The notes: generated by a model from the sequence alone, not told the origin. Shown: positions 17,753 to 26,280, numbered from the stretch's first letter. The stretch: DNA of 64,000 bases from Variovorax sp. CF313 (GCF_000282635.1 NZ_AKIW01000166.1:30850-94849), one strand, 5' to 3'. Numbers and translations are program-made.

Positions 17753-18955
17753 TCAGACCTGCGCGGCGGCCAGTTGCCTGTCGCCGAGCAGCACCAGCTC
17801 TTCGCGCAGCGTCTGTGCCAGCGCGGCGATGGCGATGTCGATTTCTTCCACGCTGGCCGTCACGAACGACAGCCGCAGCGTGCGCGGATCGCCTTCGCCC
17901 GCATAGAACGGCGCGCCGGGCACGAAGGCCACGTTGCGCTCCACCGCCTTGGGCAGCAGCGTGACGGTGTCGACGCCCTCGGGCAGCCGCGCCCACAGGA
18001 ACATGCCGCCCTTGGGCGCGTTGAACTTCACGTCCAGGCCCTTCATCTCGCGCGTGAGCGCGGCGATCATCGCGTCGCGCTGGCGCTTGTAGAGGGCGCG
18101 GATGGTGGGCACGTGGCGGTCGAGGAACTTGTCCTTCATCACGGCAGAGACCATGCGCTGCGTGAAGATCGGCGTGTGCAGGTCGACCGCCTGCTTGGCC
18201 TGCAGCAGCTTCGGATAGATGGACTTCGGCGCCACCAGGAAGCCCAGGCGCAGGCCGGGCGCCAGCACCTTCGAGAACGAGCCCAGGTAGATCACGCCCT
18301 CGGGGTTGCGCGCGGCCAGCGGCAGCGGCGGGGCTTCGTCGAACCAGAGTTCGCCGTAGGGGTTGTCCTCGACGATGGGCAGGTTGGCGGCCGTGGCGGC
18401 GGCGGACACGGCGGCGCGGCGCTCCTCGGTCATGGTGCGGCCGGTGGGGTTCTGGAAGTTGGGCAGCAGGTAGACGAAGCGTGCGTCCTTGGCCTTGGCC
18501 ACGAGGTCTTCGACGATCACGCCGTCATCGTCGCTGGCCACGCCCACCGGGTGCGGCTCCATCGGGCCGAAGGCCTGCAGCGCGCCGAGGTAGGTGGGCG
18601 TCTCGACCAGCACCTTGCTGCCCGGATCGATCAGCACCTTGGCCACCAGGTCGAGGCCCTGCTGCGAGCCGGTGGTGATGAGCACCTGCGAGGCATCGAC
18701 GTCCCACGGCAGCATGTCGGCCACGGCCTGGCGCAGCGGCGCGTAGCCTTCGCTGGCGGCGTACTGCAGCGCGGCCTGGCCGTCGTTGTGCAGCACTTCG
18801 GCGCAGGCATCGGCAAAGGCCTGGATCGGGAAGGTCTTGGGCGAGGGCAGGCCGCCGGCCAGGCTGATGATGCCGGGGCGCTCGGTGACCTTGAGGATTT
18901 CACGCAGCACCGAAGGATTCATCTTGGCGGCGCGGGCGGCGAGTTTCCAGTTCAT
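17753..18955 (-). CDS. PLP-dependent aminotransferase (2-aminoadipate transaminase-like)
   Basis: A 400-aa fold-type I aminotransferase of the AAT-I/MocR-like group without a DNA-binding domain. The start MNWKLAARAAKMNPSVLREIL and ISLAGGLPSP are typical. ITTGSQQGLDLV binds the PLP phosphate, NPTGRTM and DNPYGEL are conserved active-site segments, and the PLP lysine is in GSFSKVLAPGLRLG. Relatives (LysN, 2-aminoadipate or aromatic transaminases) move amino groups between a broad set of amino acids and 2-oxoglutarate. It sits upstream of a LysE exporter and downstream of a VOC gene, in the same transcription direction. Confidence 0.88.
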   Translation of the reverse strand: MNWKLAARAAKMNPSVLREILKVTERPGIISLAGGLPSPKTFPIQAFADACAEVLHNDGQAALQYAASEGYAPLRQAVADMLPWDVDASQVLITTGSQQGLDLVAKVLIDPGSKVLVETPTYLGALQAFGPMEPHPVGVASDDDGVIVEDLVAKAKDARFVYLLPNFQNPTGRTMTEERRAAVSAAATAANLPIVEDNPYGELWFDEAPPLPLAARNPEGVIYLGSFSKVLAPGLRLGFLVAPKSIYPKLLQAKQAVDLHTPIFTQRMVSAVMKDKFLDRHVPTIRALYKRQRDAMIAALTREMKGLDVKFNAPKGGMFLWARLPEGVDTVTLLPKAVERNVAFVPGAPFYAGEGDPRTLRLSFVTASVEEIDIAIAALAQTLREELVLLGDRQLAAAQV

Positions 18956-19013
18956 GGCTTTCTTCTTTCAGGCGGTGAGGTGAGATTCGGATAGGGGGCA
19001 GGCGGGCCGGAGG

Positions 19014-19421
19014 TCAGTCCGGTGGGATGTCGCCACGGTACACGACATGGATTTTGTTGCTGTCCGGGTCGCGCAGGTAGGCGCCGTAATAGCCATGGCC
19101 ATAGCGTGGGCGGGGGCCCGGCGCGCCTTCGTTGCGGCCGCCGTGGCGCAGGGCCGCCTCGTGGGCGGCATTCACGGCTTCGGCCGAGGCCGCGGAGAAC
19201 GCGACCATGCTGCCGTTGCCGGCGCTGGCGGGTTCGCCGTCCAGCGGGATGTACACGTAGAAGCGCGGCAGCACCTGTCCCGGCACGACCCAGCAGGCCG
19301 CCTCGGGCCCGCCGTCGGGCGTGACCGGGCGGCGCTTCAGGCCGAGCGGGGCGAGCAGCGCGTCGTAGAAGGTGGCGGCGCGCGGCAGGTCGGTGCAGCC
19401 GACGGTGATGTGGCTGAACAT
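19014..19421 (-). CDS. VOC family protein (single-domain glyoxalase/bleomycin-resistance fold)
   Basis: A 135-aa protein with the compact VOC layout: MFSHITVGCTDLPRAATFYDALLAPLGL at the N-terminus (His ligand in SHITVG) and YYGAYLRDPDSNKIHVVYRG at the C-terminus, a conserved strand with the DPDGN-like turn. Lactoylglutathione lyase-like proteins of this size are common and functionally diverse. The ATG at 19421 is 2 bases from the stop of the EamA gene, so translation is coupled. A 58-bp gap follows before the aminotransferase gene. Confidence 0.83.
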   Translation of the reverse strand: MFSHITVGCTDLPRAATFYDALLAPLGLKRRPVTPDGGPEAACWVVPGQVLPRFYVYIPLDGEPASAGNGSMVAFSAASAEAVNAAHEAALRHGGRNEGAPGPRPRYGHGYYGAYLRDPDSNKIHVVYRGDIPPD

Positions 19422-19423
19422 CG

Positions 19424-20383
19424 TCAGCTTCTCCCCGGGCCGACGGCGCCTGCGGGCAGCGAGGCTGCAGCTGGCGCGGCCTGCGGTTGCGACAGGCGCT
19501 TGCCGATGACCACCGTGGCCACCACCGCGATGGCGAAGCCCAGCGTCACCACGTCGAGCGGTTCGCCCAGCAGCGGGATCGACGCGAGGATCGACAGGAA
19601 GGGCTGCAGCAGCTGCGTCTGGCTCACGCGCAGCGCGCCGCCCAGGGCGAGGCCGCGGTACCAGGCGAAGAAGCCGATCCACATCGAGAACATGCCGACG
19701 TAGACGAAGCCCACCCAGGCCGACACCGCGACGGGCTGCTGCGGCCACAGCGCCAGCGCGGCCGGCAGCGTAAAGGGCAGCGCCATCACGCAGACCCAGC
19801 AGATCACGCGCTCGGCGCCCAAAGACGGCGTGACCTGTGCGCCGTAGATGTAGCCGAAGGAGGCGGCGATGACCGCGCCCACCAGCAGCAGGTCGGCCCA
19901 CTCGAAGCCGAAGCCATGGCCACCCTGGCTCGCGCGCAGTACCGAGAACGCCACCACCAGCAGGCTGCCCGCAATGGCGCAGAGCCAGAAGCCGAGCCGC
20001 GCGCGCTGGTGCAGCACCCAGGCCGCCACGGCGGCCGTGACCAGCGGCAGCAGCGCCGTCACCACCGCCGCGTGGCTGGCCGTGACCACGCGCAGCGCAA
20101 AGGCCAGCAGAAGCGGAAAGCCGATGGCGTTGCCCAGCACGGCCATGCCCAGCGGCTTCCACTGGTGCGCGGCGGGCCTTGGCGCGCGCGTTGCCAGCAG
20201 GAAGATGGCCGACAGCACGCCTGCCAGCGCCGCACGGCCGACCGTGACGAACCACGGCGACAGCTGCGGCGCGTCCTGCGAGCCGGTGGCCAGGCGCGTC
20301 ATGGGCAGGGTGACGGCGAACATCGCGACGCCGATGACGCCGAGCCACATGCCCAGCGTCTCGTCTTTCATGGCGAGCTTCAT
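19424..20383 (-). CDS. EamA/DMT family transporter
   Basis: A 319-aa protein with ten hydrophobic segments arranged as two EamA repeats. The N-terminal one starts at LGMWLGVIGVAMFAVTLPMTRLA, and the second ends in the conserved FLSILASIPLLGEPLDVVTLGFAIAVVA-type text, with Pro-Gly-Glu near the last helices. EamA proteins export amino acids and metabolites (for example cysteine, threonine, S-adenosylmethionine). The start ATG (20383) overlaps the TGA of the upstream LysE gene by four bases (ATGA), so the two exporters are translationally coupled. Probable substrate is an amino acid. Confidence 0.88.
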   Translation of the reverse strand: MKLAMKDETLGMWLGVIGVAMFAVTLPMTRLATGSQDAPQLSPWFVTVGRAALAGVLSAIFLLATRAPRPAAHQWKPLGMAVLGNAIGFPLLLAFALRVVTASHAAVVTALLPLVTAAVAAWVLHQRARLGFWLCAIAGSLLVVAFSVLRASQGGHGFGFEWADLLLVGAVIAASFGYIYGAQVTPSLGAERVICWVCVMALPFTLPAALALWPQQPVAVSAWVGFVYVGMFSMWIGFFAWYRGLALGGALRVSQTQLLQPFLSILASIPLLGEPLDVVTLGFAIAVVATVVIGKRLSQPQAAPAAASLPAGAVGPGRS

Positions 20384-20979
20384 ACGCTCACCATCCACCA
20401 GGCGGTGAGCACGAGGACGAGGCCCATCGCGCGGTTGAACCACAGCAGCCGCGAACCCTTGGCAAGCCATTCGCGCAGCAGCGCGCCGACCATCGCATAG
20501 GCGAAATTGCTCGTGAAGGCATAGATGAGCATTACCGGCGCCACGATGGCGAAGCGGCCCAGGGCGTCGGTCTGGCCGGCGATCCAGCCCGCCACCAGCG
20601 TGAGCGCGAGCAGCCACGCCTTGATGTTCACGAACTGCAGCATCACGCCCTGTCCGAAGCCGACCGACAGGCTCGCCCCGTCGGCCTTGCCGAGCGTGGC
20701 GCTGCCGCTGAGCTTGTACGCGAGCCACAGCAGGTAGCCGATGCCCAGCCCCTTGATGGCCAGGCGCAGCGAGGGCATGGCCACCACCAGCGCGCCAATG
20801 CCGGCGGCGCACAGCGCCAGCAGCAGGGTCCAGCCCACGGGCACCGCGACCACGAAGCGCATGGCGCGCGGCAGGCCGCCGTTGGCCGCGAGGGCGGTGG
20901 AGAGCGTGGTGTTGGGACCGGGCGAGAAGCTCATCGCCGTGGCCAGCACCAGCAGCGCGGTGAATTCTTGCCAGTTCAT
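20380..20979 (-). CDS. LysE/RhtB family amino-acid exporter
   Basis: A 199-aa membrane protein starting MNWQEFTALLVLATAMSFSPGPNT, with the SPGPN motif after the first span and five further hydrophobic segments. FVNIKAWLLALTLVAGW is the usual mid-protein block. The ATG at 20979 is chosen over an upstream in-frame start because it gives the family N-terminus. It is the first gene of the minus-strand run and faces the MocR regulator across 113 bp, which makes it the most direct target of that regulator. Confidence 0.9.
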   Translation of the reverse strand: MNWQEFTALLVLATAMSFSPGPNTTLSTALAANGGLPRAMRFVVAVPVGWTLLLALCAAGIGALVVAMPSLRLAIKGLGIGYLLWLAYKLSGSATLGKADGASLSVGFGQGVMLQFVNIKAWLLALTLVAGWIAGQTDALGRFAIVAPVMLIYAFTSNFAYAMVGALLREWLAKGSRLLWFNRAMGLVLVLTAWWMVSV

Positions 20980-21000
20980 GACACACACTCTAAACTTGAG

Positions 21001-21052
21001 ACCATTACAGTTCCGGTACAGATGATCGAACAATCAGGCAATCTGTATTGGT
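21001..21052. promoter_or_regulatory. Inverted repeat between the MocR gene and the exporter run (candidate operator)
   Basis: ACCATTACAG at 21001-21010 is mirrored by CTGTATTGGT at 21043-21052 (nine of ten positions). Inside it ACAGAT (21018-21023) pairs with ATCTGT (21041-21046). Both lie within the 113-bp divergent region, so one site could govern both directions. MocR proteins usually bind short repeated boxes next to their divergent target. The assignment is from pattern and position. Confidence 0.5.
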
Positions 21053-21092
21053 CAGTCCTTCGACACAGAAGCCGGCCCGGCCCGGAAAACGC

Positions 21093-22517
21093 ATGCTGAC
21101 ACGCACCTCCACCCAGTCGCTGACGGGGCAGTTGGCCGACCGCCTGGCCGAGCGCATCCGCACCCGCCTGCTGCCGCCCGGCGCCCGCCTGCCCTCGGTG
21201 CGCGAATGCGCGCGGCAGCAGGGCGTGAGTCCCTATACCGTCGTCGCCGCCTACGATCAGCTGCTGGCGCAGGGCCTCGTCGAGGCCCGCCGGCAGCGCG
21301 GCTTCTATGTGCGGGATTCCGCCCCTGCGCAGGAGGGCCGCCCGCCGAATCCGGCCGCGGCCGCGCCCATGGTCATGCAGATAATGGCCTCGCGCATACC
21401 GGCGGATGCGAGCTCGCTGATCCGCAGCATGTTCCACCGCCCGAGCGACAAGCCGCAGCCGGGCATGGGCGTGTTCCCGCCGGACTGGATGGCGTCGACC
21501 TTCATGCCCACGGCCGTGCGGCGCATGACCAGTACAGCCGCCCTGCAGGAGCTGTCGCTCCAGTACGGCGAGCCGGCCGGCGACATGAGCCTGCGGCGCA
21601 GCCTCTCGCAGAAGCTGGTGGGCATCAACGTGCCGGCGTCGCCCGAGCAGATCGTGACCACCATCGGCGCCACCCACGCGCTGGACATCGTGAGCCGCAC
21701 GCTGTTGCGCGCGGGCGATCCGGTGATGGTCGAGGAGCCGGGCTGGGCGCTGGAGTTCGCGCGGCTGGAGGCGCTGGGCATGCGCATCCTGCCCGTGCCG
21801 CGGCGCGCCGACGGGCCCGACCTGGAGGTGATGGCGCAGTACTGCAAGCTGCACAGCCCCAAGCTGTTCGTCAGCGTGAGCGTGCTACACAACCCGACCG
21901 GCTACAGCCTCACGCCGGGCAGCGCGCACCGCGTGCTCAAGCTGGCGAACGAGCACGACTTCCACATCGTCGAGGACGACACCTACAGCCACCTCGCGCC
22001 CGAGCACGCCACCCGGCTCAGCGCACTCGACGGGCTGCAGCGCACCATCTACGTGAGCGGCTTCGCGAAGATCCTGGCGCCCAACTGGCGCATCGGCTTC
22101 CTGGCCGCGCCGCCAGCGCTGAAGGAACGGCTGCTCGAAACCAAGCTGCTGGCCACGCTGACCTCGCCCACGCTGTTCGAGCGGGCCTTGTCGTGGTGCA
22201 TCGACCAGGGGCAGCTGCGCCGGCATTCGGAGCGCGTGCGCATCCGCCTCGACGGTGCACGGGGACGGGCGGTGAAGCTGGCCATGTCGCATGGCTGCAC
22301 TTTCGCCTCGGAGCCAGCGGGGCTGTTCGGCTGGGTCGATACGGGCGTGGACACAGACGCGCTCACGCAGCGCATGCTCGACCAGGGCTACCTGTTGGCG
22401 CCGGGCTCGCTGTTCCACGCGCGCCGCCCGCCGAGCACCATGATGCGGATCAACTTCGCGACCTCGCAGGACGCGGCCTTCTGGAAGGTCTTCAGCAAGG
22501 TCCGAAGCGAACTCTGA
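21093..22517 (+). CDS. MocR/PdxR-type transcriptional regulator (GntR wHTH fused to aminotransferase domain)
   Basis: A 474-aa protein. The winged helix-turn-helix (about residues 5-75) reads LADRLAERIRTRLLPPG, LPSVRECARQQGVSPYTV and GFYVRD. A linker leads to a fold-type I aminotransferase domain with EEPGWALEF, HNPTGYSLT, EDDTYSHLAP and the PLP lysine in SGFAKILAPNWRIGF. MocR proteins sense PLP or a PLP-amino acid adduct and control divergent genes. The ATG at 21093 with GGAAAA upstream is preferred to the TTG at 21048, which would place the palindrome inside the gene. Control of the exporter run at 13070-20979 is inferred from position. Confidence 0.9.
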   Translation: MLTRTSTQSLTGQLADRLAERIRTRLLPPGARLPSVRECARQQGVSPYTVVAAYDQLLAQGLVEARRQRGFYVRDSAPAQEGRPPNPAAAAPMVMQIMASRIPADASSLIRSMFHRPSDKPQPGMGVFPPDWMASTFMPTAVRRMTSTAALQELSLQYGEPAGDMSLRRSLSQKLVGINVPASPEQIVTTIGATHALDIVSRTLLRAGDPVMVEEPGWALEFARLEALGMRILPVPRRADGPDLEVMAQYCKLHSPKLFVSVSVLHNPTGYSLTPGSAHRVLKLANEHDFHIVEDDTYSHLAPEHATRLSALDGLQRTIYVSGFAKILAPNWRIGFLAAPPALKERLLETKLLATLTSPTLFERALSWCIDQGQLRRHSERVRIRLDGARGRAVKLAMSHGCTFASEPAGLFGWVDTGVDTDALTQRMLDQGYLLAPGSLFHARRPPSTMMRINFATSQDAAFWKVFSKVRSEL

Positions 22518-22595
22518 CGGTGCCGAAAGGCCGAAAAAGGCCGGGGGCTTGGAGTAAGCTGGCAACACAAGAAAACCATCCCAGGAGACCTCCGC

Positions 22596-23345
22596 ATGAG
22601 CAACGCCAGCAAGCCCTTCGACTTCAGCCAGTTCGTTCCCGGATTCGACTTCTTGAAGAACCTCGCCGGCGGCGCCGCGGCGGGCTCGGGCGCCGGCTCG
22701 GTGCCGGGGATGCCGAGCCTTGCGAGCTGGGTGGCGCCCACGCTGAGCGTGGAAGAGGTCGACAAGCGCATCCAGGAACTCAAGACCGTGCAGTACTGGC
22801 TCGAACAGAACGGCCATGCCCTCAAGGCCACCATCCAGGCGCTCGAAGTGCAGAAGATGACCTTGTCGACGCTGCGCGGCATGAACGTGCGGATGGAAGA
22901 CATCGCCAACGCGTTCACCAAGCAGGCAGCCGCGATGGCGCCAGCGGCATCCCCCGAGCCCGAGCCCGAACCCGAACCGGAAGAGGTCGAAGACGCGGAC
23001 GAGATGCCCGAGGAGCAAGCTCCGGCGCCGAAGAAGCCGCGCAGCAGGCCTGCCGCGGCCAAGGCGAATGCCGGCTCGCCCGACGGCCCCGGCGTGGTCG
23101 ACCCCATGCAGTGGTGGGGCTCGCTCACCGAGCAGTTCCAGCAGATCGCAAGCTCGGCGCTGCAGGACGCGGCGCAGCTGAAGGTGCCGGCCATGGCCCA
23201 GCCGTTGGCCGACGCGGTCGACAAGGTCATGGGCAAGCCCGCTGCGGCTGCCCGCAAGCCTGCAGCAGCCAAGAAGACTGCAGCACCGGCCGCAAAGAAA
23301 AGGCCGTCGACCGCCGCCCGCAAGCGAACCTCCAGCCGGCGCTGA
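22596..23345 (+). CDS. phaM: PhaM family polyhydroxyalkanoate granule regulatory protein
   Basis: A 249-aa protein. The N-terminus (FDFSQFVPGFDFLKNLAGG, then WVAPTLSVEEVDKRIQELK) matches PhaM, with helical segments about 50-110 where it self-associates and binds PHB synthase. A Glu/Pro-rich linker (EPEPEPEPEEVEDADE) leads to a second helical part and a Lys/Ala/Pro tail with PAAKK-like repeats, resembling histone H1 and binding DNA in characterised PhaM. In Ralstonia PhaM activates PhaC and tethers PHB granules to the nucleoid. A strong ribosome-binding site (AGGAG) lies 8 bases before the ATG. It stands alone, after the MocR gene. Confidence 0.9.
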   Translation: MSNASKPFDFSQFVPGFDFLKNLAGGAAAGSGAGSVPGMPSLASWVAPTLSVEEVDKRIQELKTVQYWLEQNGHALKATIQALEVQKMTLSTLRGMNVRMEDIANAFTKQAAAMAPAASPEPEPEPEPEEVEDADEMPEEQAPAPKKPRSRPAAAKANAGSPDGPGVVDPMQWWGSLTEQFQQIASSALQDAAQLKVPAMAQPLADAVDKVMGKPAAAARKPAAAKKTAAPAAKKRPSTAARKRTSSRR

Positions 23346-23390
23346 CGTCATACACATTCATTCGTTGAAGAGAACGGGTTGGCACGCACC

Positions 23391-24671
23391 ATGAAGTTGT
23401 TTCCCTCCGGCCACGCCACCCATCCGCAATGGCGTATGGCGGCCGGCCTCGTGCTGGCCCAGCTGCGCGCACAGATGGCCTTGCCCGACTACGCGTCTTC
23501 GCCGACGCTCGGGCTGCTCTACATCACCGACCACTATGCGAGCGAGGCGCAGGACATCCTCGATCACCTGAGCGCGGAGCTGCCCGAAGTGACCGACTGG
23601 TCGGGCACGGTCGGCGTCGGCGTGTCGGCCAACAATGCCGAGTATTTCGACGAGCCCGGGCTGAGCCTGATGCTCTGTGCCCTGCCCAGCGACCAATACC
23701 GCGTGTTCTCGGGCGTGGCGCCGCTGGGCAACTCCGAGATGAGCGGCTTCGAGGCCCACACGGCGCTGGTGCATGCCGATCCGGCCACCCCCGACCTTGC
23801 CGAGCTGATCGCCGAAATGGCGGGGCGCACGAACACGGGCTACCTGTTCGGCGGCTTGTCTTCGGGGCGTGGCAGCGCGCTGCAGTTCGCGGTCGGCGGC
23901 AACGGCAACATCCGCGGGCACGGGGCGGCGGGCGGGGTGTTCTCGGGCGGCCTGTCAGGCGTGGTTTTCGGCGAGGGCGTGCGGCTGGTGTCGCGCGTCA
24001 CGCAGGGCTGCCAGCCGCTGCGATCGGGGGCGGCGCGCGAGCGCGAGATCACCGAGGCCGATGGCAACCTGCTGCTGAAGCTCGACGGCGAGCCAGCGCT
24101 CGACGTGCTGCTGGCCGACCTTCAGGTGTCGCTCGAGCGGCCGCAGGAGGCCATCGACGCCGTGCGTAACACGTTGGTCGGCCTGGCCGACGCGGGCAGC
24201 GACGGCATCCGCCGCACCGGTGACCTGGGGGCCGACGTGCTGGTGCGCCACATCATCGGGCTGGACCCGACGCGCCGCGGCATCGCGATCGCCGACGTGG
24301 CCGAGGCCGGCATGCGGCTGAGCTTCTGCCGCCGCAATGCGCAGGCCGCGCGTGCCGACCTGATGCGCATCTGCGCCGAAATCCGCGAGGAACTGGAGCC
24401 CGAAGAGCAGACGCTGGCCACCGCGCGCGCCGTGGCGGCAGGCGAGGCCGAGGCGGCGCCGCATCCAGCGCGGCGCATCGCGGGGGCGGTGTACGTCAGC
24501 TGTTCCGGGCGCGGCGGCCCGCACTTCGGTGCGCCGGGGGCGGAACTGCAGATCGTGCGGCACGCGCTGGGCGACGTGCCGCTGGTGGGTTTCTTCGCGG
24601 CGGGCGAGATCGCTCGCCACCATCTGTATGGCTATACCGGCGTGCTGACGGTGTTCGCCAGCAACGACTGA
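23391..24671 (+). CDS. FIST domain protein (FIST N and FIST C)
   Basis: A 426-aa protein. The first half has FIST_N text: LGLLYITDHYASEAQDILDHLSAELPEV, GTVGVGVSA, GSALQFAVGG. The C-terminal half has FIST_C features, including AVYVSCSGRGGPHFG and PLVGFFAAGEIA, the most conserved segment. FIST domains are thought to bind small ligands such as amino acids and usually occur in signalling proteins. No output domain is fused here, and no clear histidine kinase or diguanylate cyclase is adjacent. The ATG at 23391 is preferred to a TTG four codons upstream. It is convergent with dadA, 6 bp apart. Confidence 0.87.
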   Translation: MKLFPSGHATHPQWRMAAGLVLAQLRAQMALPDYASSPTLGLLYITDHYASEAQDILDHLSAELPEVTDWSGTVGVGVSANNAEYFDEPGLSLMLCALPSDQYRVFSGVAPLGNSEMSGFEAHTALVHADPATPDLAELIAEMAGRTNTGYLFGGLSSGRGSALQFAVGGNGNIRGHGAAGGVFSGGLSGVVFGEGVRLVSRVTQGCQPLRSGAAREREITEADGNLLLKLDGEPALDVLLADLQVSLERPQEAIDAVRNTLVGLADAGSDGIRRTGDLGADVLVRHIIGLDPTRRGIAIADVAEAGMRLSFCRRNAQAARADLMRICAEIREELEPEEQTLATARAVAAGEAEAAPHPARRIAGAVYVSCSGRGGPHFGAPGAELQIVRHALGDVPLVGFFAAGEIARHHLYGYTGVLTVFASND

Positions 24672-24677
24672 CTGCGA

Positions 24678-25979
24678 TCAGGCCGGCTGCAGCGCGCGCG
24701 GCGCGGGCGCGGGCATGCCGGTGAACACGAAATCGACCTCCGGCGCCAGCCCGCTCACGATGCGCGCGATCGACTTGCCCGAACCGCAGGCGTGCGTCCA
24801 GCCGAGCGTGCCGTGGCCGGTGTTGAGGAACAGGTTCGGGAGCTTCGTCTTGCCGATCAACGGCACGTTGCTCGGCGTCGCGGGACGCAGGCCGGTCCAG
24901 AACTGCGCCTGCGTCGTGTCGCCGGCGCCCGGGAACAGCTCTTCCACGCGGCGCACGATGGCTTCGCAGCGCACCCGGTTCAGGTCGCGGTCGTAGCCGT
25001 TGAGCTCGGCAGTGCCGGCGATGCGCAGGCGGTCGCCCGACTCGGATGTGTAGCGCGAGAACACGAGCTTGAATTCGTCGTCCGTCAGCGAGACCTGGTG
25101 CGCCTTCGAGGCGTCTTTCACGGGCAGCGTCACCGAATAGCCCTTGGCCGGGTAGATCGGCAGGCGGATGCCCAGCGGCGCGGCATACAGCGGGCTCAGC
25201 GAACCCATCGCCAGCACGAAGGCGTCGCCGCGGATGCGCTGGAAGCGGCCTTCGCTGTCGGTGGCCTCGACGTGGTCGATGCTGCCGCCGGCCTCGCGCA
25301 GCGCGGTCACGGTGTGGCTCATCAGGAACCTGACGCCCGCTGCCGTGGCCAGGCCCACCAGTTCGCGCGCGAAGCGGTTGGCGTCACCTGACTCGTCCTC
25401 GGCCGTGTAGGTGGCGCCGGCCAGCTTGGGCCGGATGTGGGCGAGGGCGGGCTCGATCTTCACGGCTTCGTCGGCCGAGATGACCTGGCGCTCGCAGCCC
25501 AGGGCGCGCATCTGCTCGGCGGGCGCGAGGGCGCCGTCGAACTCTTTCTGCGTCGTGTAGAAGTGCAGGATGCCCTGCGTGCGCTGGTCGTAGTTCAGGC
25601 CGGTGTCGCGGCGCAACTGTTGCAACATCGAGCGGCTGTATGTACCAAGACGCACGATCTGCTCGATGTTGTGGCGGGTGCGCGCCGGCGTGCATTCGCG
25701 CAGGAACTGCAGGCCCCAGAGCCACTGGCGCATGTCGGCGCGGATGCGGAAGAGCAGGGGGGCGTCTTCCTTGCCCAGCCACTGCAGCACCTTCAGCGGC
25801 GCGCTGGGATTGGCCCAGGGTTCGGCATGGCTGACCGAGATCTGCCCGCCGTTGGCGAAGCTGGTTTCGGCGGCCGGGGTGGCCTGCCGGTCGATCACGG
25901 TCACTTCGTGGCCGAGTTGCTGGAGGTAGTAAGCCGAGGTCACGCCGAGCAGGCCGGCGCCAAGAACGATCACGCGCAT
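24678..25979 (-). CDS. dadA: D-amino acid dehydrogenase (DadA family FAD oxidoreductase)
   Basis: A 433-aa flavoprotein opening with the Rossmann motif MRVIVLGAGLLGVTSAYYLQQLG, then VIDRQATPAAETSFANGGQIS, the DadA-specific segment around the FAD. GWTHACGSGKSIA near the C-terminus is the conserved DadA ending. Length is close to the E. coli enzyme (432 aa). The enzyme oxidises D-amino acids (and in some relatives glycine) to 2-oxo acids and ammonia, passing electrons to the quinone pool at the inner membrane. The start at 25979 is preceded by AAAGG. A tandem glycine riboswitch lies directly upstream, indicating that glycine is a substrate or a signal for this gene. Confidence 0.92.
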   Translation of the reverse strand: MRVIVLGAGLLGVTSAYYLQQLGHEVTVIDRQATPAAETSFANGGQISVSHAEPWANPSAPLKVLQWLGKEDAPLLFRIRADMRQWLWGLQFLRECTPARTRHNIEQIVRLGTYSRSMLQQLRRDTGLNYDQRTQGILHFYTTQKEFDGALAPAEQMRALGCERQVISADEAVKIEPALAHIRPKLAGATYTAEDESGDANRFARELVGLATAAGVRFLMSHTVTALREAGGSIDHVEATDSEGRFQRIRGDAFVLAMGSLSPLYAAPLGIRLPIYPAKGYSVTLPVKDASKAHQVSLTDDEFKLVFSRYTSESGDRLRIAGTAELNGYDRDLNRVRCEAIVRRVEELFPGAGDTTQAQFWTGLRPATPSNVPLIGKTKLPNLFLNTGHGTLGWTHACGSGKSIARIVSGLAPEVDFVFTGMPAPAPRALQPA

Positions 25980-26004
25980 TTCAAGTACCTTTGAGGTTGC
26001 AGCG

Positions 26005-26068
26005 CTTGAACGGCGGACGTGGTGTGCTATTGAATCAATAGCAAGCAACCGGACGACCGCCGTCCAAG
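26005..26068 (-). promoter_or_regulatory. Expression-platform stem-loop between riboswitch and dadA
   Basis: On the minus strand CTTGGACGGCGG (26068-26057) can pair with CCGCCGTTCAAG (26016-26005), 12 pairs with one G-U. A second, perfect hairpin, GCTATTG/CAATAGC (26042-26026), sits inside. The pair lies right after the second aptamer and about 25 bases before the dadA start, where a glycine-dependent switch in folding would act. No U-tract follows, so control of translation or of Rho access is more likely than intrinsic termination. Confidence 0.5.
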
Positions 26069-26069
26069 T

Positions 26070-26275
26070 TGCCGCTCCCCCTGTCCTTGGTACCTGAGAG
26101 ATTCACCCGCTGCGCCCGCAGAGGGTTTGCTCCTTCGGTGCGCCACATGGCGTGGCGGCTCTCCAGACGGCGTTTCAGTTGGTGCAGTACAGACCCCTTG
26201 TTCGGGCCGACCTGAGCGTTTATGGGAGTTTGCGCCTTCGGTAGGGCCACCAAGGTGGCCCGCTCTCCTGCAGTG
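26070..26275 (-). ncRNA. Tandem glycine riboswitch (two aptamers)
   Basis: Read on the minus strand the region has two successive glycine aptamers. The first (about 26273-26186) has GGAGAG, then CTACCGAAGGCGCAAAC, then GCTCAGGTC. The second (about 26166-26072) has GGAGAGCC, GCACCGAAGGAGCAAACCC, then TCTCAGGTACCAAGGACAGG. These are the invariant core segments of the glycine riboswitch class, where GGAGAG, CCGAAGG.GCAAAC, CUCAGG and AAGGACAG surround the ligand. A linker of about 20 bases joins the two, as in cooperative tandem switches. The variable P3 stems (GGGCCACC/GGTGGCCC and CGCCACGCC/GTGGCGC) are well formed. It lies in the 5' leader of dadA. Confidence 0.93.
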
Positions 26276-26280
26276 GGGCG

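Noticed and set aside
22960..23000. Glu-Pro repeats in phaM as a possible tandem-repeat artefact
   Set aside because: Low-complexity acidic linkers of this kind are normal in PhaM proteins and the frame stays intact on both sides.
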